A stretch of DNA of 64,000 nucleotides. Origin: Cryptomeria japonica. Its lineage: Eukaryota; Streptophyta; Pinopsida; Cupressales; Cupressaceae. This document shows positions 25,509 through 38,098 of the stretch, piece after piece. Location: NCBI RefSeq assembly GCF_030272615.1, contig NC_081410.1:140408849-140472848 (forward strand), given 5' to 3'. A program made the translations under genes and the position numbers. The notes beneath the pieces were generated by a model. That model had not been told where the DNA came from. It worked only from the letters and a program-made list of their open reading frames with translations, and did no database searches. Each line of letters starts with the position of its first letter. Within the stretch, counting starts at the first letter, position 1.

Positions 25509-25524
25509 CTAGCAGAGTCGCCAT
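25509..25524 (-). other. E1 primer-binding site
   Basis: The minus strand reads ATGGCGACTCTGCTAG next to the LTR end CCAACA, after a short A-rich spacer. It resembles the TGGCGACTCTGCTGGGG sites used by many plant Ty3/gypsy elements and the G1 site at 42884-42902. Confidence 0.75.
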
Positions 25525-25527
25525 TTT

Positions 25528-28500
25528 TGTTGGTCACCAAAACTGGTTAACCCAAGTTCACCTGCAATCTTTCTATGAAATGGTCAATTTCAATCTATGA
25601 AATGCATCAAGACTTGGACAACATAACATTGGACCCTAATAATCCTCCTGCACTTTAGGTTCTGCTAGACCTAGGGGGGGACACCCTTTGATGCATTAAA
25701 TACAACCAGTTATAGACATATGGCATCATCAAACAATAAGCAGATAGATCATTCCACAAGCTCAACAAGTTATAAAAATACTATAGATTGGCTAGATGTG
25801 TATAAGCAATAGATGAATAAGAGCTTGGAATGAATAGAACACAACCCCTAAACATGAAGGGAAATAGATTTTCTTTAAATTTGTATGAATCTGAAAATAT
25901 CCCCAAATTCTTCAAAGACTAGTGCCTTGTTCATTGGGCATGGAGTCACACACGAAACTACAAATGCAAATCTTAGCTACAAACTTGTTTTGCTTATAGA
26001 ATATTCCTACATCAATACCGTATACCAATGCATTACTTGATTCATTCACAAAATTATCAGATCTTGGATACATATTCCATTATTTATGACTGATTACAGA
26101 ATTTAAAACCTTCACTGAAGGATACCTACAAACAATCACAACAATCTCCTAGAGATGACAAATTCTAGCCTCCTTGAGGATTCAATTTGTAACAATGAAA
26201 TACATGCCTAGAGACAATCTTGTGTGAAATATACTCATGCGTAACATAAGTAAAACCTGCAACAAGAAAAGAATCTGCAATTACTGAAATGCAACTCTAC
26301 ACCCTGAAAAGACCAAAGAGTTTTACAAACTTGGGTCAAGAAATTCAGAACTAGAAACCATGAAATCTAGAGCCTTTCTCCAAAATTTTGGAACCCTTAC
26401 AAAATAAGAAGAAATGAGCATATCAAGGAGGGGGAAATGACCATAATACATCAAATTCACCCAGTGTCCTTTTTGCCAAACTGAAAAATATTTCCTTTCT
26501 CCTTCTCATGGAACATTCTCTCAAAATATTTGATGTTTGTTAACATTAACTAAATGATTGGATTCCTCGTCCCAAGAGCTTTCCAATGGTATATAATATG
26601 TCTATATTTGGGTAAAAAATACCCCCCAAGCAAATTAATCTTGAATGCAGAGCCATCATTTAAATTTTTGGATTTTGACCTATAGTCTGAACTATATTAT
26701 TTAACTTTGATTTTTTCCTGGTTTACCCTCTGTGCCTTGCCACATGGTAGCTTGTGATTCACTCACATGTCCACTGGGATGACACCTCATCTGCCACCTA
26801 CCCACCACTAGACTACCACATCATCAGTTTTGCCACTTGGACCTACCAACTGGACCACCACATCATCAATTGCCATGTCATTGGGGTTAACTATCGCACA
26901 TCTTTTTGTTGCGGTATAGCGATAATCATTCGATCTTCCTGAACATGCTCCATCTTTAACACATGAGTCGGGCCTACCACCTAGTCACCAAGTCGCAGGG
27001 ATTAAAGTTCAGATGCATTTCCATTACAGTATAGCGACGTTCATCGGATCTTCCTCAACTTGCTCGATCTTTAATTCACCCTTCTGTCAAAAAATTTAGG
27101 CACCTCGAGATTCATGCATGTGCGGGGGTCCACCGGATCACCATCTTCCACTTGTGTCAAAAACCTCAAACTTTCGACATTATAAATGTGTGTGTCATAG
27201 TATTTAACTACCAAAATGTCCCTCCTCACTGCAAATGTGGGATATATGGTTTTGCCTGGAACTATGCATTTTTTTGAAATTTCAATGGTGTTGCTCACAC
27301 GTGACCCCTGGATTTGGTTTTACATATGCTTATTTTAGCTTGCAGAGAGTCTTCAAAGGGTCACATCATACACACAGTAGAGTGGAAGACTTTGGCAATT
27401 AACACCATACTCCAGCTCACATGCACCACACAGGGAAGACTGGCAAAGCAAACCAATTTCATTTGCTGAATTTTTCTCTAGCCTCTTACATGCGATGCAG
27501 GGAAGAGGATGACTTTTTCTGCACGCCATAGGCATTTGCATTGAAATTTTCCATGTCTCTTCAATGCCAAATTGGGGGTTTAGGCGCTTTGCCTATCAAA
27601 ATGCATTCATTAAAAGCTTATAAAACCCTCTCCATTCCAAACAGGCAGGATTGCTAGCAAAGTTCGTTGGAGATTTAGCTGACACCTGTCGATTTGTATT
27701 CTATTTGAAACATTTCCTCCATGCCATACCCATGCATAGGAAAGGAAGGCTGGCAAAATCATAGAGTTTGGTATTACGCATGGCAATAAATTTGTTGAGA
27801 ATTTTAATGCCTTAATGTGCCATGCACCACAATGAATACTACACCATGGCAGGGAGGGAGCTGGCAACGGTCATATTGGAGCATTGGCAATACACCTGCC
27901 AATTTCCATGTGCTTGTAAGTTTACTAAAGTCGTCTTCATACACCACGCAGAGAAGGGAAAAGTTGATTTCATTTGCTGAAACTTTGTTGTTTTTTTTAA
28001 CATCTTCACCACTGTTTTCTGCAGGGCTGCCACTCAGGGGGCTTTTGGCATTTCACATGCCCATTGCATTTTCTTGAAAGTTTTCTATGTCTTCCCACTG
28101 CATGGGAGTGTTGGCTTTAAGCCTGGCATTTGCTAGAGAGTTTTAAAATAATCCTTTTCCTCAGTCTATAGGCAGGAAGGATGTTGGCAAGAGGTCGATG
28201 GATTGGTACTTACACCTGCCAATCTGCAATTTATTTAAAATTTATGATGCCTTTATGTTTGTTGCTAAAGGAAGATTTGGCATTAAACTTGCCAATTTGA
28301 ATTTGCTGAAAGTTAAATACCCATTCATAACCATGCCAAATGGTGATCCTCTTGGTGCCCTGGCAAACTCTGGAGGATTCCACTGCAGGGATTTCCATGT
28401 TGAATACATGTCTTTGCCCATTTGTCTTTCTGATACCTTGACAATGGGAACAAACTCATTTTGTGTAGGGCCAGAACACCATACTGAAGGTCGCCACTCA

Positions 28501-29680
28501 TATTCAAAATCATCATTATCTTCTTTAACTTTTCACTGTCCCATTGGTGAAGAAATCTTTCTCTGATTTTTCCATCCATACCAACCAAAACATAAAGGAT
28601 CATGATGTAGACCAAGTTGGAACTGATAGGCATTAGCATGCATGAAGAACACGTTGCCTTTAAAATTAACACTGCAAGGGCATGAGCCAGACCGGGCCGC
28701 AAAGTGGGTCCGGCTAAAAAATAAATTCATTTTCATTCAAATGACCCTTGAAATGCCTCAAGCACCTAGAATTGATCGACATAATTTTCTGATCATTAAA
28801 ACTCAACTTGCAACTTTCAGGCACTTGCACCACATTTTTGCATTTAAACCCAAAGATGCAATTTTAAAACTGGTCAAAACACCTTTTTGGACTTTGCAAA
28901 CTGATAGGCGTATTGTCTGATATATAAGCATTCACTCTACCAAACCTTTTGTCAAGATGAATACCGGGTGAAGAAATACAAATGGTCAAAGATGACCAAA
29001 TGGCTCTGTCAGCACTATGAACCTGATACAATCAATGTGCAGGGACCTCAAAATGCCTCTACTAAAAATATCAAATGGTCTCGGTGGATCCCCAAATCTA
29101 GGGCATAGATACTTTGAAGTACATGGAAGACCTTGGAATGCTCAGTTTGATCGGGAAGTTGATAGGGTGCGAATGGTGAGCTCATGAAAATAGCCACTTT
29201 AATAGGTGCAACAATGAAAGTGCAGAAAACTGAATAAAGTGGCTCAAGAAACCATCTTAAAAAACTGATCAAATGGATTGGCTATGACTTGAAACTTAGC
29301 ATGTGGAATCACCTATATGCATAGAACTCAATGCACTTTGAATTTCAACATGAAAATCTACTAGTCAAAAGTTATAGGCCCTTAATGTAGGCCACTTAAA
29401 AAATCTGAATATGTGCACGGAACAACTTTCAGTCCACCCCTTGAAATGGGTACTTGATAAACTGATCCAAACTGAAATCTAAAAGTTGTAGAACATTTCA
29501 TAGGCCAAAAGAAAGGTGTACAATAAGATTCCAAGGCTTTACCACTTAATAATCAACTGTCCCTATTTTACCCTTCTTCAAACTAGGCCATCTGAATGAG
29601 ATTAGGTGGCTTTCTGAAAATGCAGATGCAAAATTTTGAAATGGGCCTCTCAAAATACCCAAATTTAATGAGTCCCAACA
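25528..29680 (-). repeat. E1 5' LTR
   Basis: 4153 bp from TGTTGGTCACC to GAGTCCCAACA. Positions 26901-29680 match 1-2793; 25528-26900 has no partner in the window because the left copy is truncated. No pol motif and no long ORF. The left border is inferred from the TGTTGG/CCAACA termini and the adjacent primer site, not from alignment. Confidence 0.8.
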
Positions 29681-30247
29681 CAACATGTAGATGCCTCAGA
29701 GAGAAATAGTTGCACGTTGATGACATGGTGTCATCAAAGGGGTTTACCAGTATGTGAGTCCACTGGTAATGCAACAAAGTGCAGATGCATAAGACTCCCA
29801 TCTGATGAAGATGTGCATAAGGTAGGTTAGCAAGAGTGCTGACTAGTTGAGTGTTCCACAAGAAGAGAAGCAAAGTGCAAGTTTGAAAGAAGACCGGTTA
29901 AGGGTTTAATCGGTAGGGTTAGTATGCCTGTAGAAAAACCGAGTAATGGAGTTGGTCAGTGATCCCATCCATACTGACATATATGACCTTGTAGAGGTGG
30001 ATGCCAACATAGGAACCACATGAAGGTGAAGTGGCATGCATGCACAAGGCAACATGTTGAGTCGGTGAAGTGTCAAGTGGAGAGGCAGATGGTGACAGGT
30101 TGACATTTATGTCGACTACGAGATTTGCGGGATGCACAACAAAGGTTTGCGGCTAGAGGTCAGGAGGACAACAAAAATATAGCTCAGTCTATTTGAGAAG
30201 ATTGAGGAAGACGAAGGAAACCACAAAACTATTCTTGGTGATCAACT
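29681..30247. other. Unassigned spacer between E1 and G1
   Basis: 567 bp with no ORF above about 95 codons (the frames at 29906-30137 look like chance), no LTR pair in the window and no clear motif. It may be a fragment of an older repeat. Confidence 0.6.
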
Positions 30248-30688
30248 CGTTGGTGCCCAAAACCACTGATTGGAAAAATTAAGGGTTTGCCAAATCCTCA
30301 AATAATCCAACTAGCCTTGGCCAACGAATAGGGATGGTCGAAGACCAAATCCCTCTGCACTTAAGGCTCCACTGAACCTACGTGGGTATACCTCTTCCTC
30401 TCAAGCACAAAAGAGATTATTTAAAGTGGATTTAAGCCTTTTAGCAAATTACAAAAACTAACAAATTGTTGTTCTGCAATTATGCTTTATTAGGTTCTTT
30501 AAGTGAATGCCTTTCAAAATAAATGAAAATGATTATGATAGTATAATGAGAATAAGGATGCTTTCAGGACTTAAAAGAAATATGTAAAGATCAATTCATA
30601 TAGAATTTAGGAAGAATGTTTCTCTATCAAGGACATTGAATGCATGGCCAACCAAGACCTTAAAAGATAAATAATAGACCAGTGCCTC

Positions 30689-31364
30689 TATCAAGGGGTA
30701 TTTATGACACTTTGCGAACAAAAATATTATCAACTCCTGAGAAAATATTAATCATCAACTATGAAGGTTTCAGTATGTGTTACACAACAATGAAAAACCC
30801 AATCTCACAATTAATGTGACAACATGTGATGGCACATCATAGCAAATTATATGATAGATTTATCAAGAGGACAAAGATAACTCATCAACTCAAAAGTATG
30901 CACAATACTTAGAAAAAGAAACAATGAACCTTTGTTGGTATTATGGATGCGTTGCATTGGTTTTGTCATTGATGTCAACACTTATCAACACTTATCCTTG
31001 TGGAGATCTTTGGTTATGTTCACCCGCATGTTTAGTGACTTATGCATAGTCACCTGTATCTGGTTCACTGACAGGTTATATTGTTCACCGGCACTGAGGA
31101 TGATCTGTTATCATCTGGAGTATCCGGGGGTATTTATGATACTTTGCAGACAAAAATCTTATCAACTCCTGAGACAATATTAATAATCAACTATGAAGGT
31201 TTCAATATGTGTTACACAACAATGAAAAACCCAATCTCACACTTAATGTAACAACATGTGATGGCACATCATAGCAAATTATATGACAGATTTATCAAGA
31301 GGACAAAGATAACTCATCAACATAGAAGTATGCACAATACTTAGAAAAAGAAACAATGAACCTT
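30689..31364. repeat. 244-bp direct repeat around a 188-bp copia LTR fragment
   Basis: 30689-30932 and 31121-31364 are 244-bp copies of the same LTR segment, differing by about 5%. Between them, 30933-31120 is the first 188 bp of the CA copia LTR (compare 43590-43777). The left copy plus the fragment is almost identical to 43346-43777, while the right copy is not. See the finding on inter-LTR conversion. Confidence 0.9.
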
Positions 31365-31675
31365 CATATATTAATCCTTAAGAGATGATTGCATACATAA
31401 GTTGCACTTGAAAATACTCCATTACAGTTTGTTTGCATAAAAACATACTTCTTCGTTCTATAGACTTCCCTAATACATATAACTTGCAGTCCTTCCAGGC
31501 AGTATGATTTTTCTAAATCCTCTATGCCTTTACATACAAAATGACTCATTATAAATACACATGCTAAGAGATAGGAATGGAAGGACACACCCTTCCATTA
31601 TCCTAACAACTAACTGAACAACAACTAAATAGCCTAACTAAAACATCAATTACATTACAAAAACTAAACAATGAA

Positions 31676-34506
31676 CTAAGACTTTTGATCCAGCCATTGT
31701 CCACACTTCTGAATATGCCACAAATAGCCCACATCCTTGTAGGTTGTAGCATTGAATATTGCATCCCTGGCTCCGTTATCGATCACGTAAAAGTTCTCAA
31801 AATGATCAGCCGTGTCGTTCATATCAAGAATATCTATCTTGGTAATGGCTTGGGCTGCACTAAGTAAAGACTTAAACTCAGAAAGTCATACAGTCTTATC
31901 TTTAATTACACCTACATCATCTACCAAACGGGGAACCCCACGCTGGAAAATTTGCTAGCACTCATCGAATTTAGATTTCAATTCCTTTGTGAATTCATCA
32001 TGTGTGACGAGAAAACCCTCAACCTCCTTCTTTACCTTTTCCCTCGTCGATGCACAAGTAGTATCAATACCTCGATCAATACACAAGCAGTATCGACCCT
32101 AATGCTCTTCATCTCCCTCTTCAACTTAGTGTGCTCATAAGCTAATTTTTCAAATTTCTTCTTCTAGTGGCCTCTTGAATCAGTAATTTGAGGGATCGGG
32201 TGCCCACTTCTTTTAAGAGTTTCCTCATATAAGGCCTTATATTTATTCTTCTCTACAATCTCATGTTTCATTTGAGACTTATTGAATTCTGAGATATTAA
32301 TACCTATGTCTATAGTGACCATAGGATCTACCTCTCCAACTTTCAAGGTCATCATGTGACCAAAGTCTTTGTCCACATCTATGATTTTTGGCCTTCTATT
32401 TGGGGGGTACAATGCCCATAACAACATTTCTTGTTCATCAGGATCATACCTCGATCCAATGAGTATATCATTAACCCCTTTGGCATTCAACTCGAAGTCC
32501 TAACTGTCTGCATGTAATAAGCTGTCAAAAATGAATGATGCACTCAAATCCCATCCTGGGAAAAGAATAATACCTACTTCCACTAGCAACTATCTTCCTC
32601 TATGAGGGGTCATTGTCTCTATTTCCGCATCAATATCAGCTTTAAGCTTCTGCAACATTTCCTCCTCATTTTCTAGTGTGATATTTGGCATTGCTTCCCT
32701 TAGCTTCTTGCCTTTGAAGTGGTATAAGAAGGATTTAAACTCTTTAGACTTGATGAATTGATTATCTAAAACAAATGAAGTGTTCTTTGTCATCCTCTCA
32801 TCTATTTCTAAATTTAACACAATGAGGAGCTTATCCTATGCTTCTGGTTCCTCTTCCTTCTCAGGTGCACAGAGCTTGGAAACCACTTCATTCTCCTCTG
32901 AATCACTTTGAGCTGGGTCTCCCTCCATGTTTTCAAGCCTATGTCTCCTCTCCTCCAATTTCTTCTCCAAGGTCTCCATAACCTCTACAAGCTCCTCCAC
33001 TTCCTTATTTTTTCACATGTCTTCAAACTCTTCCTCTTGATGAAAGTAATCTCCTAGCTCTTGTCTCTTCCTGCTTGTGTGGATGTAACCCTCAGGATCA
33101 TAATGGGCTCTAGACGTGTGTTGGAACAGGTTGTACTCATCCACCAACTTCCTCTCAATAACCTCATATTCTTTGATAGATACAATTTTAAAATCTTGGA
33201 AATGAAGTGTACCGGGGAGGAAGGATTGCTTGTGCGCACCTCCAAAATTATTGGCATTAGAGACACTTAATTGCCTTACAATTTCCAAAAAAGCAATCCT
33301 GTTTGGTGTAGGTTTCAGCAGCACATAGGGATAACCTTTAAATCCATACCACCAAACAAAAGTGAAGTTTTGGCATGAGTACCAATCACCCCAATTGTGA
33401 TTAACCTTTGGATTTTTGTGCTTGTGAGGCCTAAGAAACTTATTGACATCCTCAGAAAATGATCCTTGTAGAGGCTTGCCAAAGAGAAAGAAAATTGGCT
33501 TAACAAAGAATTCCTTAAATTTGAGGTAATGAGAATTTACATATCTGTAATCCCAGAGAGAAACCCACAACTGCACGGGTTGATCCTTTCCATTCTTCCC
33601 TACTATATTTACATTCAAACCTTCTGACCATAATCCCCTAAATCTCCCATAAAATAAAATAATATGCATTAACAATGAATAATGCTTGAAATGCTTGTTT
33701 GGATTATCTTTCAAGTTCATGAAGCCTTCATGAAGTCTATCCACCAGGTATGAAGCAAAATCAAAAGCTCTAAGCTCATGTCTCTGAATATCTACTGCTA
33801 AAACCAATAGTCCTATGTTTTTCACATCAGGATCTTCAACTCCTCCAACCTGACCACAAGCCATATATGTATACTGTAAATATTTCTTGAAAATAGTCAT
33901 ATCAAAATGAGGACCATCTTCCTCTGTTAGCCTCCCCTTCTTGGTTTTGTGGATAGCGAGGTTCCAACCTTGGTATGTAGTATCCATTTTTGTGTACTCC
34001 TCTTTCAAATCCACAAAAGATAAGGGCACATTCACCTCCAGATCTACTGGAAAAACTTCCTGAATTGTGGCTACTGCAAAGTGACCTAAAGAAGTCTCAT
34101 TGGGAAACAAAATGCATCATTTGTTTGCATCATAATGTCTTACCAGGAGCTTCAATAAATCAATATTTACAAAGACATTAGGTACCATGAGTTTACCTAA
34201 ATTGGTACTCCATGGGTTTGAAATTGGCATAGGCTCATCCCTATGGAGGTAATGAAAAAGAAACAGCTCATGCCCACGCATTGTTGTGAGTACATCTCCA
34301 ATTTCTTTGTATCCGTCCTCCAAGTGGTCGGGAATAGGCAAATTTACCTTAGCTTTGTGTGACCTAGCTATTGGAGAGCCCATTTGATCTATCATATCTT
34401 GATTTAATTTTCTTTGAGCCTCACTGACTTAACCCTTCGATTTTTGTATCGTGGTACTGGATACTTCAATAACCTTTCGCTCCCTTTTTGAGCTTGACCC
34501 TTCCAT
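31676..34506 (-). pseudogene. LTR-embedded ORF of about 940 codons, unknown product
   Basis: One minus-strand frame runs from an ATG at 34506 through 34117, 33013, 32590 and 32164. It is broken by at least seven in-frame stops, and a shift near 32100 leads to a final TAG at 31676-31678. The N-terminal part is basic and hydrophilic (MEGSSSKRERK). The middle, about residues 130-480, is a globular, aromatic-rich domain with FDFASYLVDRLHEG and LLMHIILFYGRFRGLW. This is followed by a charged coiled-coil-like segment (EVMETLEKKLEERRHRLENM) and a mixed C-terminus ending near KCGQWLDQKS. It has no RT, integrase or zinc knuckle. The central domain vaguely resembles plant mobile-domain-like or transposon-associated proteins, but I cannot assign it. 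It lies in sense with G1 and outside gag-pol. Confidence 0.65.
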
Positions 34507-36184
34507 CTCTACAAATTTATTTACTCTATGCTCAGCAACTTAGAATATTTCTCAATAAACACCTGATATCTTTCTGCAATAACTTTGTGTGAAATGTTGT
34601 TATGCAACACTAGCTATATATCCCAAGGAGTCCAATCTTGTACTTAATTACTACAATCTTGATGGATCTACTTAGTATGGTAACAGACCTACACAATGGA
34701 TGCATTTAATGGAAGCCATTTTGTCAATTTCTCACATTAGGACCTCTAATGGCTAATCGGCGAGACTTTTCTCGACGATTCAATTGTTTGGTGTCGTTTG
34801 TTATGAATTTACTGCTTTTCACCTTCCGATCAACACAAGCTATCCCGACCAACTTATCGGGTCTTGGGATAACATTTTTTCTCCTATCTCAATGGTTCAC
34901 TTTATCCCGATGCGCACTCCTTCAATTTTGGCTTTGCTTTTTGTTTTCAGGCTCCATCGGCATAACTCTCCCCGATGCATTTGCCTTTGGTTTTCTTTTA
35001 CTTAACCCATCAGGTGTTGACATATTTCATTTTATTTCCCTCTGATACCCTGATGATCTCAATATACCAATCGGCATTATGACTAAATCCCTCACATTAT
35101 CAGCATAACTCACCCCGGAGAACTCTTTTCAACTCACCATCTGTGTTAACAGTTCTATCGAGATTCGACATAGCATAAAATTCCTTCTTTTGATGTCTCG
35201 ATGAGTTCTCACTTAATGTTTACTTTATCCATATAATTTATACCGATATCCCTGCAGGAGCTTTTATCTTCATCGAGGATCAAAATAGCCCTTTTCTATT
35301 CCTCCCGAAGTCCCGATGAGTCTCTGATGCACTTTTATGTTTTATGCTTCCGAGTCTGTTTTATCAATATAGGTAATACCGATGATTTTGCCCTAAGATT
35401 CTCCATGTCATCGGGGATCAGTCTAACTATTTTTGCACTATCTCGATATGGTCTTTTTCTCTGATGGGCCCGCCTTCGGTTCCCTTTAGTCATCAGGTAT
35501 TCGGATAGATTTTTATTTCTATTTTTGATCTCCCGATGCTATAAGTTCTTGATCTGCATTACCTTATTGTTACAAGTTACACTGATAGCCTCATAGGTTA
35601 TGGGTATAACATTTTTTATGCTTTTCCAATAAGCCGATACATGCCGATAACAAACACCCTCTTTCTGCCTCATCGGAACAATCTATCCTGATGGTGTGAC
35701 TTTTCCAAGAGTGCGCACCATGCTGAAAATTACTTAAGTGCCTCCATGAATCCGCCCTTTGATTTATCAGTATATGTTATGCCGATAATTCTTCTTTTGC
35801 TTGCTAGTGCTATTTCATCAGAACTACTTATGTTGATAATTGAAATTTTATAACTTTGAACAAATGAGCCATCCACCTTGAAGATTAGTGATCCCAATTA
35901 TCCTATAGGGTCTGATAAATACTTGAAAACAATCTTAGATTATACCACAATGACTTCCCTGTTGAATAAATGCTTTCATACCAAGTTCCTTGTGCAATCT
36001 ATACTTAGTGCATGCCCTTAGTGTGCCCAAGTGATACCTTGACATTCCTAAAACAACTAATCCTTAGATAACTTTACTCGTGCTAATAAGATTCCTACAC
36101 ATGCAAACCAATAGTAAATGCTCATATGATAAGAAAAAGGCCTCCATATAGCACAAAATGTTTTGTTAAAAATGTGTGCTAATA
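34507..36184 (-). other. Non-coding part of the G1 3' LTR, CCGAT-rich
   Basis: No ORF above about 100 codons is convincing. From about 34750 to 35830 the words CCGATG, CATCGG, CCCGAT and TCGGGA recur about twenty times in both orientations in otherwise AT-rich DNA. Under the LTR reading this is the U3-like half upstream of the embedded ORF. Confidence 0.5.
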
Positions 36185-36309
36185 GTGGCTCTTTCTGGGG
36201 ATGTATGTTCTCTTCAAGGACATAGCAAGATCCTATTTATCTCTGGAAACCAGACCAAAAAATGAAAAAGGAAAACAAAAACCAAAAAAAAATTTAAACG
36301 ATTCTGATA
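36185..36309 (-). other. G1 3' untranslated stretch and pre-LTR motif
   Basis: A short interval between the end of integrase and the inferred LTR. The minus strand reads CATCCCCAGAAAGAGCCAC just before the LTR border, matching E1. AGAAAGAG is the most purine-rich part. The minus strand just upstream is T-rich (36262-36293). Confidence 0.5.
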
Positions 36310-37384
36310 CAAAAATACTCCCTTCTCATCAAGAGAAGAAATGCTTAAGATACTGAGCATGAACCAGGAACTCCTACACCTGACTATCAATATCCTGCAA
36401 GTAATAAGAGTTTTCTCCACTTTTTTCTAAAATGATGAAAGGTCCTAGCTAGAGCGCATCGAATTTTCCATGCTTCCCTTTATCCTGAGCTTTGGCATTC
36501 CATTTTAACACCCATTCCCCTTCTTTAAAAGACCTGTCACATGGATTCCTATCATGTAAAGCCTTTACCATTTGCTGTCTTTGTAGGTTTCTTTCCTAAG
36601 CTTCTCTTCTACATTCATCCAACTCAGCCAATGCCATCAACCTATCTTCCATAAAATTTACTTCTTTTGAAAATTCCTCTGTAAAAAATTTGTAAACTGG
36701 GAGCAAATTGTTCAAGGGTAATCACACTTCTTTGCCATATACCAGCTCATATGGAGCGAATCTTGTGGACTGCTTAACTATCACTCTATCAACCCATACT
36801 ACTAAGAACAATTTTGAATCCCAAGCCTTCTTATTATTACCCAGCATCCTTTTGATAATCTTCAACAAGTTTTTATTGCTGGATTCTGCTTATCCATTTC
36901 CCTAGGGATGATAAGGTGATGAATATGACAAAGTGATACCATAATTTTCACAAAAATCAAAGAACTCATATGATCTAAAACACATCCCATTATCTACCAC
37001 AATCTTCCGAGGTACCCCAAATCTAGTCAAAATGTTTTCCAAAAGAAACTTTATCACAACTTTGTTGGTAGCTTGTCTTGTGGGAATGACTTCAACCCAC
37101 TTAGTAAAATAATCTGTGGCCACCAAAATCCATTTATGCCCACCACTAGATTTGTTTTTTATCTCACCTATGAAGTCAATACCCCACATCTGGAATGGTT
37201 CCTCCGTATGCATGGGTCTAAGAGGAATGGCTCCATTATACTTAAGCTTCCCTGAAAACTTTTGACAAGCCTCACATATCCTAAGTATGGCAATCCTTGA
37301 AAAATTGAGGCCAATAATAACCGGTATTAAGAATTTTATGAGTAGTGGTCTTAGCCAAGAAGTGGCCCCCACATACACCTTCAT
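36310..37384 (-). pseudogene. G1 integrase core and C-terminal domain
   Basis: The core starts after CEACQKFSGKLKYNG. It shows WGIDFIGE (first Asp), YFTKWVEVIP, and VVDNGMCF (second Asp), then SPYHP followed by an in-frame stop at about 36902. Beyond it the frame continues with NG, another stop in place of Gln, and AESSNKNLLKII, where the third catalytic Glu is present. The C-terminal part contains RSFKEGEWVLKW and LGPFIILEKS, the usual gypsy GPY/F-like region, with more stops. I see no chromodomain. Confidence 0.88.
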
Positions 37385-38098
37385 GTAAATATTTTAAAAC
37401 AATAGAAGCTTGATAGTCATCTAGACATAATAAAAGAACACCATCTCTATTCTTCCAATATAAGTCTCCATTAAGTAATACATACCTAGATGTTTGAAGC
37501 TTTAAAGTTCTCTTCTGACTATCATTTAAGTTATCCAGACATTTCATGTATTTCAGGTAATATACAATATTTGCATACCAGGGACACCTTTCAATGCTAA
37601 TTTGTACATCCTCTGGCTCTACCTGATTTACTTGTGCTGCTTCAAGATTGGATTCTACCATCAAGTTTGCTAGACCTTGACCTCTTACCAATTTCATGAT
37701 TTGTAGATCAATATTGAACACTTGGATCTCGTTTATCCATCTGCATCTTCTTCTAGTAGTTTCTGATTGTTTGAAAATGTCCTTAACAACTACATTTGGT
37801 ACATAGGTAATAACAGTAGCACCAACTAAATAGGGTCTAAAAGATTTCACAAGAGCATAAGCCTGTTTTTCATTCAAATAATATTTTAATTATGATGCTT
37901 GCAATGTTTTTCTAAAAAATGCCACTGGTTGTTCATGACCCTCATCATTCTTTTGTAACATGATGATAGTAATAGTATGGAATGAGGCAAATGAAAATAC
38001 TTGAATGGGTTTAGAGAAATTAGGTGATTTTAAAATAGGGGCTTCCTTGATGTCTCTTTTGATATTTACAAAGGCTTCAAGAGATTCATTAGTCCATT
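37281..38098 (-). pseudogene. G1 gypsy-type RNase H and integrase zinc finger
   Basis: After RT, a region with several stops and a frame change carries RNase H features (a PFKYFHLPHS-like segment in a shifted frame, NEKQAYALVKSFRPYL, then RCRWINEIQVFNIDL). Further on is the integrase HHCC region: KYLHEGVCGGH, KTTTHKIL, YYWPQFFKDCH. The stretch lies in a different frame from its neighbours, so two indels, near 38050 and near 37290, displaced and restored the frame. RNase H here is the ordinary gypsy domain, in its normal place. Confidence 0.8.

Larger units (their letters stand above)
1..29680 (-). mobile_element. E1: outermost non-autonomous LTR retrotransposon, left end outside the window
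   Basis: Two long direct repeats, 1-2793 and 26901-29680, flank an internal region with a primer-binding-like site at its right edge (25509-25524, minus strand) and a single minus-strand ORF. The right repeat extends left to 25528, where TGTTGG opposes the CCAACA that ends both copies, so the full LTR is about 4153 bp and the left copy should begin about 1.36 kb before the window. Without the copia element C1, the internal region is only about 2.5 kb and contains no protease, RT, RNase H or integrase that I can see. The element is therefore non-autonomous. The LTR pair differs by roughly 7% by eye, making this the oldest layer of the left half. The TSD cannot be checked because the left end is missing. 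Confidence 0.8.
30248..36184 (-). repeat. G1 3' LTR (inferred), containing an ORF and a conversion patch
   Basis: The outer end (30248, eroded TGTTGGTGCCC) matches the 5' LTR end at 42905. The inner end is placed at 36184 because the next bases, GTGGCTCTTTCTGGGGATG, match the pre-LTR bases of E1 (2794-2812), and because pol ends just beyond, near 36310. That makes an LTR of about 5.9 kb, or about 5.5 kb without the duplicated patch. Only the first 685 bp can be checked against the 5' LTR, which is cut at 43590. If the inner border is wrong, the stretch 31676-36184 is an internal 3' region instead. Confidence 0.55.

Noticed and set aside
29906-30137. Overlapping minus-strand ORFs between E1 and G1 as a host gene
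   Set aside because: Both under 75 codons, in overlapping frames, with no domain or conservation visible.
34749-35045. 98-codon plus-strand ORF with hydrophobic stretches as a membrane protein gene
   Set aside because: Opposite to element orientation, in a CCGAT-rich non-coding LTR region, with no start context or relative in the window.
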